7,157 bases of DNA from assembly GCA_905213905.1 (NCBI GenBank), contig CAJMKD010000064.1, positions 1-7,157 of the forward strand, given 5' to 3'. Under the pieces are notes generated by a model. That model was not told the origin of the DNA, made no database searches, and was given only the letters and a program-made list of their open reading frames with translations. Below, piece by piece: positions 1-6,232 of this stretch; position 1 is the first letter of the stretch, and the number at the start of each line of letters is the position of its first letter. This DNA is from an uncultured Sutterella sp. (GTDB lineage Bacteria; Pseudomonadota; Gammaproteobacteria; Burkholderiales; Burkholderiaceae_F). The position numbers and the translations under genes were made by a program.

Positions 1-478
1 GCAGGATGACCAGAATGAAAGGCAGAAGGCGCAAGAAACTTGTTTCATCCTTCAGCTGAAAGCACTTGAATCGGGCGCAATGAAATTGATAAAGCTCCCT
101 TACTTGTTCTGTTCCGGCAAAAAGTAAATGATCTCCTTTGAGAAAGAATAGAACTTCTTGAAAATTTCTTAAAGAAAGTTCTTTTCCTATGCCGAGTAGC
201 ATGAATTTTGCTACGAAGCGCTTGAGCCGATCTTCTTTAGAATTCGTGTCCGATTTGGACGGAAACGACACAAAGCGTATTCGCCTGAGCAGCAAGTCCA
301 TGCATTTTACTTGCGAAATAGATTGTTTTATCTCAATTTCAGCAAAATAGCGTTTGCAAAGTTCATAACGAGAGTCGTTTGCATTCAGACAGATAATCCG
401 ATGCTTTTCCACATAAGCCGACAGCGGCTTCAAGGGATTTCTAATTAAACGCAGCAAATCGGCCAAACCAGCGAACAT
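1..478 (-). CDS. Unrecognised protein, partial (C-terminus beyond the window), downstream of pgi
   Basis: From an ATG at 478 the minus strand stays open for 159 codons to the window edge. That length without a stop is unlikely by chance in DNA this AT-rich (about 25-30% G+C in several 60-base stretches). The start lies nine bases after the pgi stop and has a TAAGG Shine-Dalgarno sequence, overlapping the pgi stop, seven bases upstream of the ATG, so it is probably the next gene of a pgi operon. It is in the same frame as pgi, separated only by TAA. The protein starts MFAGLADLLRLI, is rich in Leu, Lys, Arg and Phe, and ends in the visible part with a hydrophobic run FLRLLPFILVIL that could begin a membrane segment. 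I recognise no family or motif. The low G+C against pgi suggests separate origin. Existence is fairly likely; function is unknown. Confidence 0.6.
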   Translation of the reverse strand, partial: MFAGLADLLRLIRNPLKPLSAYVEKHRIICLNANDSRYELCKRYFAEIEIKQSISQVKCMDLLLRRIRFVSFPSKSDTNSKEDRLKRFVAKFMLLGIGKELSLRNFQEVLFFLKGDHLLFAGTEQVRELYQFHCARFKCFQLKDETSFLRLLPFILVIL

Positions 479-487
479 CTCGATGCC

Positions 488-1933
488 TTAGATCAGCGCT
501 TCCGCTTTTCGAGAAAGCTGCTTTCCATACTCAACGCCTGGCTGATCAAATGAATTCACATTGAACAAACTCGCCAGCATTGTCGTCTTGTGTTCGTAAA
601 GCGCCATTAAAGCTCCGAGTCTGCGTGGCGTAACTGCATCAAGAATGAGCGCTGAGAGAACGTTGAAATGTCCGAATTCCTCAGGTCGCTTTACCAGAGC
701 TTCGCATTGCGCTCTCGCATTTGAAATCAGGCAACGGAACTGCGCAGCGCAGGAGTGCCCGGGCATGGCAGGATAAATCACGTCAATCGCCGTATTGCCG
801 GAGCCTTCCCGAAGCCACTGACCAAAGCTGTGCTGCGCCTCATCCCCGTTTCCGCCCCAAACCGGCAGTCCGCTGCGGCCGGTCAAGGCGCTTCCGTCAA
901 TGCAGCGGCATTTCCCCAGCGATTCCATCTCGAGCTGCTGCAGCCAAGGGACAAAGCCAAGCAGCCTTTCGTCATAAGGCAGAACGCAAAGCGATCCAAC
1001 CTGAAGATCTACTGCATTTCTATACTCTAGAAGTGCCAAAAGCGCCGGCAGGTTATTAGCGCTCGGCGCCGAAGCCGAGTGCTGGTCCATCTCGTTTGCA
1101 CCGTGCAGAAATTCAAGGAAGGCTTCTTCCCCAATCCCTAACATCACGGGCAGCCCCGTTGCGCCCCAGACAGAAAAACGGCCGCCAACCCAGTCCCAAA
1201 GATGGAACTGGTTTTCTTCGGGTAGCCCGAAATTCGATGCTGCTGAAGGGTTCGCAGATACGACAACGACATGCTTTTCACGATCAACGCCAACAATTCC
1301 GTTGTCAAGCAGCCATTGGTCCACAGCGTCTGCATTGACGAGCGTCTCGCGGGTCGTGAAGCTTTTAGAGGAAACTATAACGAGCGTCGACTGCGGATCG
1401 CATTCCGCAAGAATCCGTTCGAGCAGAATCCCGTCCACCGCCGAGAGGAAATGAACCTGGATTTCCGGGTTCACGGGGCGCAGCGCCTGCCAAACGCAGT
1501 GCGGGCCAACAGCCGATCCGCCGATGCCGATGTTGATGACGCTGCGAATGCGTCGACCCCGGCATCCCTTCCATTCTCCCGATCGCACCCGACGTGCAAA
1601 ATCAAACATACGCCGACGCTCTGCATCCACTTTGTCGAAATAGGGCGCCTTTGGCGAGAAAGCCCTTAGAGACGTATGCAGAGCAGCTCTGCTTTCCGAA
1701 GAATTAACGATCTCTCCGGACATCATCCGTTGATGCGCTTCGAGGAGCCCCTTTTCTTCAGCTAAGATGCAGAGCATTTCCCAATCCTTCTTGGAGAGCC
1801 GCTGGCGGGATGCATCGAGCGAGATTCCGCAGGAAGCAATTGGCTTTGCCTCTGACAATTTGTTCAACGATGCTTTGGTTTGAGATGCAGGGCAGCAAAC
1901 GGTGTCTGCAGGAAAAATGTGGGGGTTCGACAT
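488..1933 (-). CDS. pgi: Glucose-6-phosphate isomerase
   Basis: This enzyme interconverts glucose 6-phosphate and fructose 6-phosphate in the cytoplasm (glycolysis/gluconeogenesis). Family motifs occur in order in the 481 residues: NSSESRAALHTSLR (77-90), the sugar-phosphate loop IGIGGS (135-140), SSKSFTTRET (188-197), and the signature DWVGGRFSVW (247-256) with the conserved Arg252. The catalytic glutamate is in MESLGK (Glu337), the histidine in AQHSF (His368), and the C-terminal lysine in FDQPGVEYGKQL (Lys471). It is shorter than the roughly 550 residues of the E. coli enzyme because both the N-terminus and the C-terminal tail are trimmed; the core is complete. Some usually conserved positions differ: MESNGK reads MESLGK, and the stretch before the histidine reads GDEAQH where TNGQH is usual. 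The ATG at 1933 has only a weak TAGG upstream, but no better start is visible. All expected catalytic residues are present, so it is probably active. Confidence 0.96.
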   Translation of the reverse strand: MSNPHIFPADTVCCPASQTKASLNKLSEAKPIASCGISLDASRQRLSKKDWEMLCILAEEKGLLEAHQRMMSGEIVNSSESRAALHTSLRAFSPKAPYFDKVDAERRRMFDFARRVRSGEWKGCRGRRIRSVINIGIGGSAVGPHCVWQALRPVNPEIQVHFLSAVDGILLERILAECDPQSTLVIVSSKSFTTRETLVNADAVDQWLLDNGIVGVDREKHVVVVSANPSAASNFGLPEENQFHLWDWVGGRFSVWGATGLPVMLGIGEEAFLEFLHGANEMDQHSASAPSANNLPALLALLEYRNAVDLQVGSLCVLPYDERLLGFVPWLQQLEMESLGKCRCIDGSALTGRSGLPVWGGNGDEAQHSFGQWLREGSGNTAIDVIYPAMPGHSCAAQFRCLISNARAQCEALVKRPEEFGHFNVLSALILDAVTPRRLGALMALYEHKTTMLASLFNVNSFDQPGVEYGKQLSRKAEALI

Positions 1934-2407
1934 GCACCAGCCTACGCAGAAAAGTTAAACGCGGGAATTTAACCAAATTCTGTCGATATTATCCTGTTAA
2001 TAAAAAAAAACTATGCGTACTCAAATCCCTTTTCGAGCTTCTTCTGTTATTTTCTTTTCTTATCCATCTATCAACTACAGTTTTCCTTTGAAAATCAATA
2101 TAGATAACTTTTTAAATATATCTTCTTTCGACTTATTTGACGGGAAGAGCGCTTGCGTTGCTTAGCCGCAAATCGAACTGCGATCGGGGTTTTACTGACA
2201 TCTATAGCTGCCTACTTTTTTTCTGGGCGATTCTGCCAAGATAGGTGCACACACATAGCCGCGCATCCCTGCGTTTTGACGCACTGGGTAGGTGGGTGGT
2301 CCATGTCATTAGCAAAAGATTGTGATAATCTAACTTTATGATCCGAGCGGCTGCCAGGTATGCTGACGAGTCAGATAGTTGGCGCCGGAACAGCACGGTT
2401 GTCTGAA
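1934..2407. other. Non-coding AT-rich region upstream of pgi
   Basis: I see no convincing gene in these 474 bases. Open frames on either strand are about 60 codons or less, have no good ribosome site and read like noise. Bases 1975-2130 are very AT-rich, with an A9 run at 2002-2010, and presumably hold the pgi promoter. No promoter matches well: GATAAT occurs on the minus strand just upstream of pgi but has no -35 at the right distance. The right part (2150-2407) is more balanced. An extended -10-like TGTGATAAT at 2321-2329 and TATGAT at 2337-2342 point toward the stem-loop at 2410, so a short plus-strand transcript is possible but weakly supported. Confidence 0.5.
1954..1973. promoter_or_regulatory. 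Inverted repeat upstream of pgi
   Basis: GTTAAA at 1954-1959 and TTTAAC at 1968-1973 form a perfect 6-bp inverted repeat with an eight-base centre (CGCGGGAA). It ends 20 bases before the pgi start codon. It could be an operator or a leader hairpin; the arms are AT-rich, so a chance match is also possible. Confidence 0.3.
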
Positions 2408-2409
2408 AA

Positions 2410-2447
2410 CCCTCCCTCCGACAAGCTTGCGGGAGGGCTTTCTATTT
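2410..2447. terminator. Rho-independent terminator, orientation uncertain
   Basis: CCCTCCC (2410-2416) pairs perfectly with GGGAGGG (2431-2437) around a 14-base loop that contains the palindrome CAAGCTTG. On the plus strand it is followed by CTTTCTATTT; on the minus strand by TTTTC. It could end a minus-strand transcript from the UmuD-like gene, whose stop is about 440 bases away, or a short plus-strand transcript beginning near 2330. TTGTC (2399-2403) could pair with GACAA (2420-2424) in the loop, giving an alternative fold. Confidence 0.65.
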
Positions 2448-2876
2448 CGGATATTCGATCTTCACAATGCAAGCTAAGGAATTTCCGTGGTCAAAATAGA
2501 CATGGCTCTCGAAAGGCTACCCCTTTGACGCTTTCCCAAGCCGCCGCTTTGTGATCTACCTCGCCGTGAACGACGAGGCTTCCTGTTTCCCTGCCAGGCG
2601 AATCGGAACGGGATGACATCCCGCCCGCCGAACCGGCTCCGCAGTCATTGCATCGCCCGACCCAAGCCTGGTCTTTCGGTCCCGGAAGACCTCGCCTTCT
2701 TTGTCAGAAAAGCTTCTACGTCTTCTTCGGTTCGACCTTGCCCATGATCAGCATCTCGCAAGGGAGGATGCGGCCTGCTGCAGAAACGTGAACTGCATTC
2801 GAATCGAATGGCTGCCGATCCCGGGCCGGCGCATATGCAGCGCCTCCGGTCCAACTCGCTGCTGCCCGGCGCTCTC
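2448..2876. other. Intergenic stretch downstream of the UmuD-like gene
   Basis: These 429 bases hold no clear gene. A small hairpin with a CGGGAT/ATCCCG stem (2609-2623) and a CCTCG/CGAGG pair (about 2558-2577) are the only structures I noticed. A UmuC-type polymerase would be expected here by analogy with umuDC operons, but no frame on the minus strand carries its motifs over any length. The region may be gene decay or a long 3' untranslated region running to the terminator at 2410-2447. Confidence 0.45.
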
Positions 2877-2880
2877 TCAC
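2716..2880 (-). CDS. Possible small overlapping ORF after the UmuD-like gene
   Basis: A GTG at 2880-2878 overlaps the TGA stop of the UmuD-like gene (GTGA), the usual arrangement of translationally coupled genes, and opens a 54-codon frame ending in TAG at 2716-2718. The visible peptide ends CEMLIMGKVEPKKT. A weak resemblance of DSNAVHVSAAGRILP to the DCNSFYVSCERVF-P start of UmuC-type polymerases is tempting because of the position, but it needs a gap and nothing after it matches. I treat this as a low-confidence candidate: coupled small protein, umuC vestige, or chance. Confidence 0.2.
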   Translation of the reverse strand: MRERRAAASWTGGAAYAPARDRQPFDSNAVHVSAAGRILPCEMLIMGKVEPKKT

Positions 2881-3560
2881 CGATACCGCCTGCAAATGCC
2901 GGTGAGCACGCCGAGGATCTGAAAGTCGTCGTATCGGCTCGGCCGGATGACCGGATAATGCGCCTTCGCATTTTCCGGATGCAGTTCCGGGCGTCCGTTT
3001 TCGATCACCAGGCGCTTCAGCGTCATGTCGCCGCGCACGAGCGCAAGCACGATGTCGCCGCTTCTCGCTTCAATGCCGCGGTCGAAAATCACCGTATCGC
3101 CTTCGCAGATGCCGGCATCGATCATGGAATCGCCCGTTGCTTCCGCAAGAAAGGTCGCAGCAGGATGCCGGATCAGCAGGTCGGAAAGCGATGTCGTGCG
3201 GCCTTCGCAATCGATCGCCGGCACCGGCAGGCCGCAGGCGACGCGCATGTCCGCGACCGGCACCCGGACGTCGTCGTCGGGTTCCGGGAGGGAAAAACGA
3301 CCCGAATTCTGAGATTCAAAGCCTGCCAGCTTCGTCGGATCGGGGCGATTCGCTGCCTGCGCGTCCGCGCCGGCCTTCAGAACCGCTGAGCGGATGGCTT
3401 CCCGCATGAATCGGGCGCCGCCGAGCGACTTGCAGAGCGCTGCCGTCTCCCGGTCGAGACGAACGCTCAGCTGCTCAGTCGCGCCGCCGATTTCCTTCGG
3501 CCGTCCGGCCCCTTTTCTGCTGCCGCCCCAGTTCTCGCTGTCTTCTTTGCGTCTGCTCAC
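2877..3560 (-). CDS. Ribbon-helix-helix / UmuD-like S24 self-cleaving regulator
   Basis: The 227-residue protein has two parts. Residues 12-36 contain the basic motif GGSRKGAGRPK and a strand QLSVRLD, followed by two helices (about 37-47 and 51-64, FMREAIRSAVLKAG); this is the pattern of a ribbon-helix-helix DNA-binding domain. After a linker (65-100), residues 101-227 match UmuD closely: cleavage site Cys109-Gly110, catalytic Ser145 in GDSM, and Lys182 in TLKRL. The Cys-to-Ser (36) and Ser-to-Lys (37) spacings equal those of E. coli UmuD. UmuD itself has no DNA-binding domain, so the build resembles LexA or phage repressors. Cleavage at Cys-Gly would release the DNA-binding part. The start is GTG, with AAGGA seven bases upstream (3568-3572). 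No umuC follows. Inferred role: damage- or stress-responsive repressor of itself and the divergent gene. Confidence 0.9.
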   Translation of the reverse strand: MSRRKEDSENWGGSRKGAGRPKEIGGATEQLSVRLDRETAALCKSLGGARFMREAIRSAVLKAGADAQAANRPDPTKLAGFESQNSGRFSLPEPDDDVRVPVADMRVACGLPVPAIDCEGRTTSLSDLLIRHPAATFLAEATGDSMIDAGICEGDTVIFDRGIEARSGDIVLALVRGDMTLKRLVIENGRPELHPENAKAHYPVIRPSRYDDFQILGVLTGICRRYR

Positions 3561-3585
3561 TGTCCGTTCCTTTTCTCAGGTCTAT

Positions 3586-3601
3586 TTGACTTTTCAGTCA
3601 A
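3586..3601. promoter_or_regulatory. Palindromic operator candidate 1
   Basis: TTGACT and AGTCAA form a perfect inverted repeat with a four-base centre (TTTC). It is centred at 3593.5, on the predicted transcription start of the minus-strand regulator, so a bound repressor would block its own promoter. The half-site is nearly the same as in the repeat at 3613-3629. Confidence 0.6.
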
Positions 3602-3629
3602 TTTTATATATTTTGAATGTCATATTCAA
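3601..3629 (-). promoter_or_regulatory. Predicted sigma-70 promoter of the UmuD-like regulator
   Basis: On the minus strand, -35 TTGAAT (3629-3624) is followed by a 17-base spacer and -10 TAAAAT (3606-3601), five of six matches to TATAAT. The start would fall near 3594, giving a leader of about 34 bases with the AAGGA ribosome site. The -35 is the right arm of one palindrome, and the start point lies inside the other. Confidence 0.55.
3613..3629. promoter_or_regulatory. Palindromic operator candidate 2
   Basis: TTGAAT (3613-3618) and ATTCAA (3624-3629) form a perfect inverted repeat with a five-base centre. Each arm reads TTGAAT on its own strand, so the repeat supplies a -35-like hexamer in both directions. 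Its centre is 27.5 bases from that of the first palindrome. It is a plausible site for the ribbon-helix-helix domain encoded next door. Confidence 0.6.
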
Positions 3630-3640
3630 GTTGATATTAA
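3613..3640 (+). promoter_or_regulatory. Possible promoter of the divergent plus-strand gene
   Basis: TTGAAT (3613-3618), a 16-base spacer and TATTAA (3635-3640) could serve as -35 and -10. The start would fall near 3647, leaving only about five bases before the ATG at 3652. No Shine-Dalgarno sequence precedes that ATG, so a near-leaderless message would fit. An alternative -35 is TTGACT (3586-3591) with TATTTT (3609-3614). Both pairs are imperfect matches. Confidence 0.4.
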
Positions 3641-3651
3641 CTGTCGAAATC

Positions 3652-4554
3652 ATGACCGACTTAGATGCACGCACCGAACGACTCGCCCGCATGAGCGAAC
3701 TGGGCCTGGCGCTCTCGGAGCTCGCGGGACAGCTGAAGCGCGCTTATTCAAACTATGCCTTCATTGAGCCTGAAGAAGAACCGGTTTTCATCGAGCTTTG
3801 GAACGGCATGACCGATCTCGAGCATGTGCTCCGAAACTATTGCCACGACATGCCGATGCCTGCCGCCGAGCATTACGCCGACGTCACCGGCTACGTCAGC
3901 ATTCCGATGTTCTCTGGCGACGAGATCGCTGCCGGCTACGACTGGCGGCAATATCCCTGGTATTTCGCGCGCTGGCTTCGCCGCGTTCGTCCGAAGCACT
4001 TCCTCCTGAAGCCCATAGACGGACGGAGCACGGAAGATTCGCATCAGCTTTCAGTCGTCAAAACGCTTCTCTCGAAGCCTGTGCCCGTTCCCGAAGGCGA
4101 AAAGATCGACTACGAACCGCGGCGTCCTGTCGGCTGGCAATACGTTTTTTCGATCGACGGCAAGGAAGCGTTCACCTTCAGCTCATCCGAACCGGAAGCT
4201 TTTACAGCGGAACCGATCGGCATCAGGCATGCCCTGCTCATTACCGCCGGCGACGACGGGCTCGCGCCCGAGATTCCTGCCAAAGCCGTGCTCCTGCTTG
4301 ACGAGGACGTCCCGAATTACGACGGCATGGGCTTCTATGCTTTCGAAAAGCACGAAAGCGGCCAGGTCGACATCGCTGAAGTAAAGCCGAATCCGGAAGG
4401 CGGATTTGTTTACACGTCCTACCGGGCGCACCCGAAGGTTGTGCCCGACCTCTCGGCGCTCCGCATGCTCGGGAAATTCCGCTTTATCTTCGTTCGCGAC
4501 CGCGCTTCAGAGCCGCCGAGCAACAGCGATTTTTCCTATCTTGACGAAGAGTGA
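3652..4554 (+). CDS. Divergent partner protein with degenerate S24/LexA-like C-terminal region
   Basis: This 300-residue soluble protein has no signal peptide or membrane segment. Residues 1-65 are predicted helical and acidic, with no clear helix-turn-helix. YVSIPMFSGDEIAAGY (81-96) and FARWLRR (105-111) recall the region preceding the catalytic part in phage-repressor-type S24 proteins. Residues 194-283 follow the S24 core order: LLITAGDDGLAPEI where GDSM-P-I is expected, VLLLDED, a YDGMGFYAF strand, PEGGFVYTS, and a closing LRMLGKFRFIFVR. The nucleophilic Ser is replaced by Asp/Gly, and the Lys position falls at AEV, so I infer a pseudoprotease. This is a fold-level guess. The start at 3652 is chosen because the frame upstream overlaps the opposite gene, but it lacks a ribosome site; TTG at 3631 is an alternative. 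It shares the operator region with the UmuD-like regulator and is probably controlled by it. Confidence 0.85.
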   Translation: MTDLDARTERLARMSELGLALSELAGQLKRAYSNYAFIEPEEEPVFIELWNGMTDLEHVLRNYCHDMPMPAAEHYADVTGYVSIPMFSGDEIAAGYDWRQYPWYFARWLRRVRPKHFLLKPIDGRSTEDSHQLSVVKTLLSKPVPVPEGEKIDYEPRRPVGWQYVFSIDGKEAFTFSSSEPEAFTAEPIGIRHALLITAGDDGLAPEIPAKAVLLLDEDVPNYDGMGFYAFEKHESGQVDIAEVKPNPEGGFVYTSYRAHPKVVPDLSALRMLGKFRFIFVRDRASEPPSNSDFSYLDEE

Positions 4555-4584
4555 GCGATCCGGATCTCGTCAGACGAAAGTAAA

Positions 4585-4630
4585 GCCGGACTGCTTATGA
4601 ATAGCTCCCAGCAGTCCGGCCCTTCTTTAC
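4585..4630. terminator. Bidirectional terminator between the regulator partner and porin 1
   Basis: GCCGGACTGCT (4585-4595) and AGCAGTCCGGC (4610-4620) form a perfect 11-bp stem with a 14-base loop, 30 bases after the plus-strand stop and 41 bases beyond the minus-strand porin stop. T-rich flanks follow in both directions (CCTTCTTTAC on plus, TTTACTTTCG on minus), so it fits termination of both converging transcripts. Confidence 0.8.
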
Positions 4631-4661
4631 AACTGGTCAGGGATCAACGCTCCTCAACCGG

Positions 4662-5833
4662 TCAGAAGCGATGAATAAGTCCGACCATCGCTTCGATTGC
4701 CGACGGGTCATCCACGTACTTGAAGGGCGAAGAAGCATCGCCGGCAACGGTATGCGTATGGAGCGTGCCGAGATCGTCCTGAACATAGGTGGCCGCGCCG
4801 TACACCGTCGTGCGCTTGCTCAGGTCATACACATAGCCGGCAGAAACGGCCCAGCGCTCGACATCGTTCTTGGAGTTGCGAACGCATTCGTTGTAGCGAT
4901 ACCCGACATTGGCCTTGAAAGTGCCGCCGACCGCCGGCACATCCGCGCCAAGGTTGAACGCATAGCCGTCGACAGACAGGGTATTGGCCCCGTCGGCTGC
5001 GCCGACATAATCCGTGTAGGATCCCTGCAGGACGTAAATGGTCGTCCAATCGTCCGTGAACTTCGTGCGCGTGTTCTTAAACCACTGGCCGGAGGCATAG
5101 AGCTTCATGACGCCGAAATCGTATGTGCCGGCAACCATGGCGCCCCAACTGTCGTCCATTTCACGAATCCACTTGGAGCTTTCGGAAGCCGGCCCGATAT
5201 TGCCGAGCTGCGTCCAATAGCCTTCGACCAAAAGCGAAAGAGCGCCGATGTCATAAGTCAAGGCAACAGATGCATAGCGGTCCGACTTCGACTTGTTTTC
5301 GTCAGTCACGACATCGTTGTTGTAGGCGTCGAACAGCTTCGAATCCAGCTTGAACGAATACTGTGCATAGAATTTTGCACCGGCGAACTCAGGCGAGACA
5401 TACGTGATGGTGTTGTCCATCCGCCCCCAGGCGCCGCCGTTGGTGTACTTGCCGCCCGTATAGGAGCCCCAGCCGCTCAGGAGCTGGCCCACGTGGCCAA
5501 AGGACAGCGCGCAGAAATCGCCTTGAATGAAGAGCGGCGATTCACGTCCGAACAAGCGGTTCCCGTTGTCCATCACGCCGTCATCAGCAGTGAACCCATT
5601 TTCGAGAACGAAGCCGACCTTGAGACCGTTGCCGAGATCTTCGACGCCCTTCAAGCCGAAGCGGCTGCCCGAATTCTGGCCGGACTTCATCTGGTATGTG
5701 TCCGTCCACTTCCTGGTCAACATGCTGATAAGAAAAACCGTAGTCCACCAAACCGTAGAGCGTGACATCGGCAGCAAAAGCGGAACCAGCCATTGCGCTG
5801 AGAGTTTCGAGCGCAAGCAGGATATTTTTTCAT
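4662..5833 (-). pseudogene. General porin 1, frameshifted near the 5' end
   Basis: This encodes an outer-membrane porin of the betaproteobacterial general (trimeric, passive-diffusion) type. The ATG at 5833 has AGGAG six bases upstream. The reading then shifts twice. An extra base near 5824 (A6-T tract) moves from M-K-K into the signal-peptide frame (ILLALETLSAMAGSAFA, mature start ADVTLYGLVDYG). A second extra base in the GGACGGAC repeat near 5700-5707 moves into the main frame (TYQMKSGQNSGSRFGLKGVEDLGNGLKVGF), which stays open to 4662. With both bases removed the product is about 389 residues, normal for the family, and ends in LIHRF, the C-terminal Phe sorting signal. As written, translation from the ATG stops after 38 codons. 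FCALSFGH, where FGTLSFGR is common, hints at drift. Real mutations or sequence errors would look alike here; the body shows no further damage. Confidence 0.88.
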
Positions 5834-5839
5834 TTTTTT

Positions 5840-5853
5840 CTCCTGGAAAGGAG
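5840..5853 (-). promoter_or_regulatory. Hairpin covering the porin 1 ribosome site
   Basis: On the minus strand CTCCT pairs with AGGAG over a four-base loop, and AGGAG is the Shine-Dalgarno sequence of porin 1. The stem is short, five pairs, so it could modulate but not tightly close translation. A second stem-loop, GTCTT/AAGAC around a TTCGG-containing loop (5900-5918), lies upstream in the same leader. Confidence 0.35.
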
Positions 5854-6138
5854 GCGGCCTTCGATAATGATTGAGCTAAAAGCCGGCTAATTGTTCGATG
5901 TCTTCCCCGAAGAAAGACGGAATGAAGCTTCTTGATGATGCCCTGCTGCATCCATGCGAGCTATTTCTCATACCGATCGGGTTTACTTTTGTCTTCATTC
6001 AATCCCCAGACCCGCCATCCGGCCTAGTTCTTTTGTAGCAGAACGGCAACTATCCATTGCTGTCGAAACATCGCCATGCTGCAGCTGCATAGCTGTGCCA
6101 GCGTGCTTCTCAACAAATCCGTCTTCAACGAAACAAAG
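5854..6138. other. Spacer between the two porin genes, probable leader and promoter of porin 1
   Basis: I see no gene here. The minus strand offers a weak promoter candidate, AAGACA, 17 bases, TATGAG (about 5967-5995), which would give porin 1 a leader of roughly 130 bases, consistent with the small hairpins seen in it. No good match to a -10/-35 pair is closer to the start codon. Codon-like structure is absent in all frames I followed. Confidence 0.35.
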
Positions 6139-6169
6139 AAAAAAGGGGAAGCCGCGAACAGCCTCCCCT
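6139..6169 (-). terminator. Rho-independent terminator of porin 2
   Basis: On the minus strand AGGGGAGGC pairs with GCTTCCCCT (nine pairs, one G-U) around an eight-base loop and is followed by six Ts. It lies about 65 bases after the porin 2 stop, so the two porins are separate transcription units. Confidence 0.85.
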
Positions 6170-6232
6170 GAAAAAACTCTTACTGCAGGCTCTTCTTTTT
6201 AACCTTTGAGCCGAAAGGTCTTGTATTTATAG

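Noticed and set aside
1981..1999. CTGT direct repeats (CTGTCGATATTATCCTGT) as a LexA box
   Set aside because: The second half is a direct repeat, not the inverted ACAG that a LexA site needs.
2354..2408. CTGACGAG near 2362 followed by GAAAA near 2405, resembling a hammerhead ribozyme core
   Set aside because: I could not draw the three required stems with a cleavage site; the match is limited to short core words.
2465..2614. Plus-strand reading YPFDAFPSRRFVIYLAVNDEA, looking protein-like
   Set aside because: It is preceded by an in-frame TAG, has no start or ribosome site, ends after about 45 codons and matches no family I know.
2645..2971. Minus-strand open frame of 108 codons overlapping the 3' end of the UmuD-like gene
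   Set aside because: About a third of it is a shadow of the UmuD-like gene in another frame, and the rest is low-complexity Arg/Gly-rich translation without recognisable motifs.
3394..3651. N-terminal extension of the plus-strand partner protein
   Set aside because: The frame is open, but it overlaps the UmuD-like gene on the other strand and then runs through the operator and promoter region; the sequence before MTDLDA looks non-coding.
4671..5765. Plus-strand open frame of 364 codons antisense to porin 1
   Set aside because: It mirrors the codon bias of the porin, has no ribosome site, resembles no family, and the opposite strand has clear porin motifs throughout.
6188..6219. Inverted repeats GGCTC/GAGCC and ACCTTT/AAAGGT just after porin 2
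   Set aside because: Neither is followed by a T run on either strand and the stems overlap each other; the real terminator is at 6139-6169.
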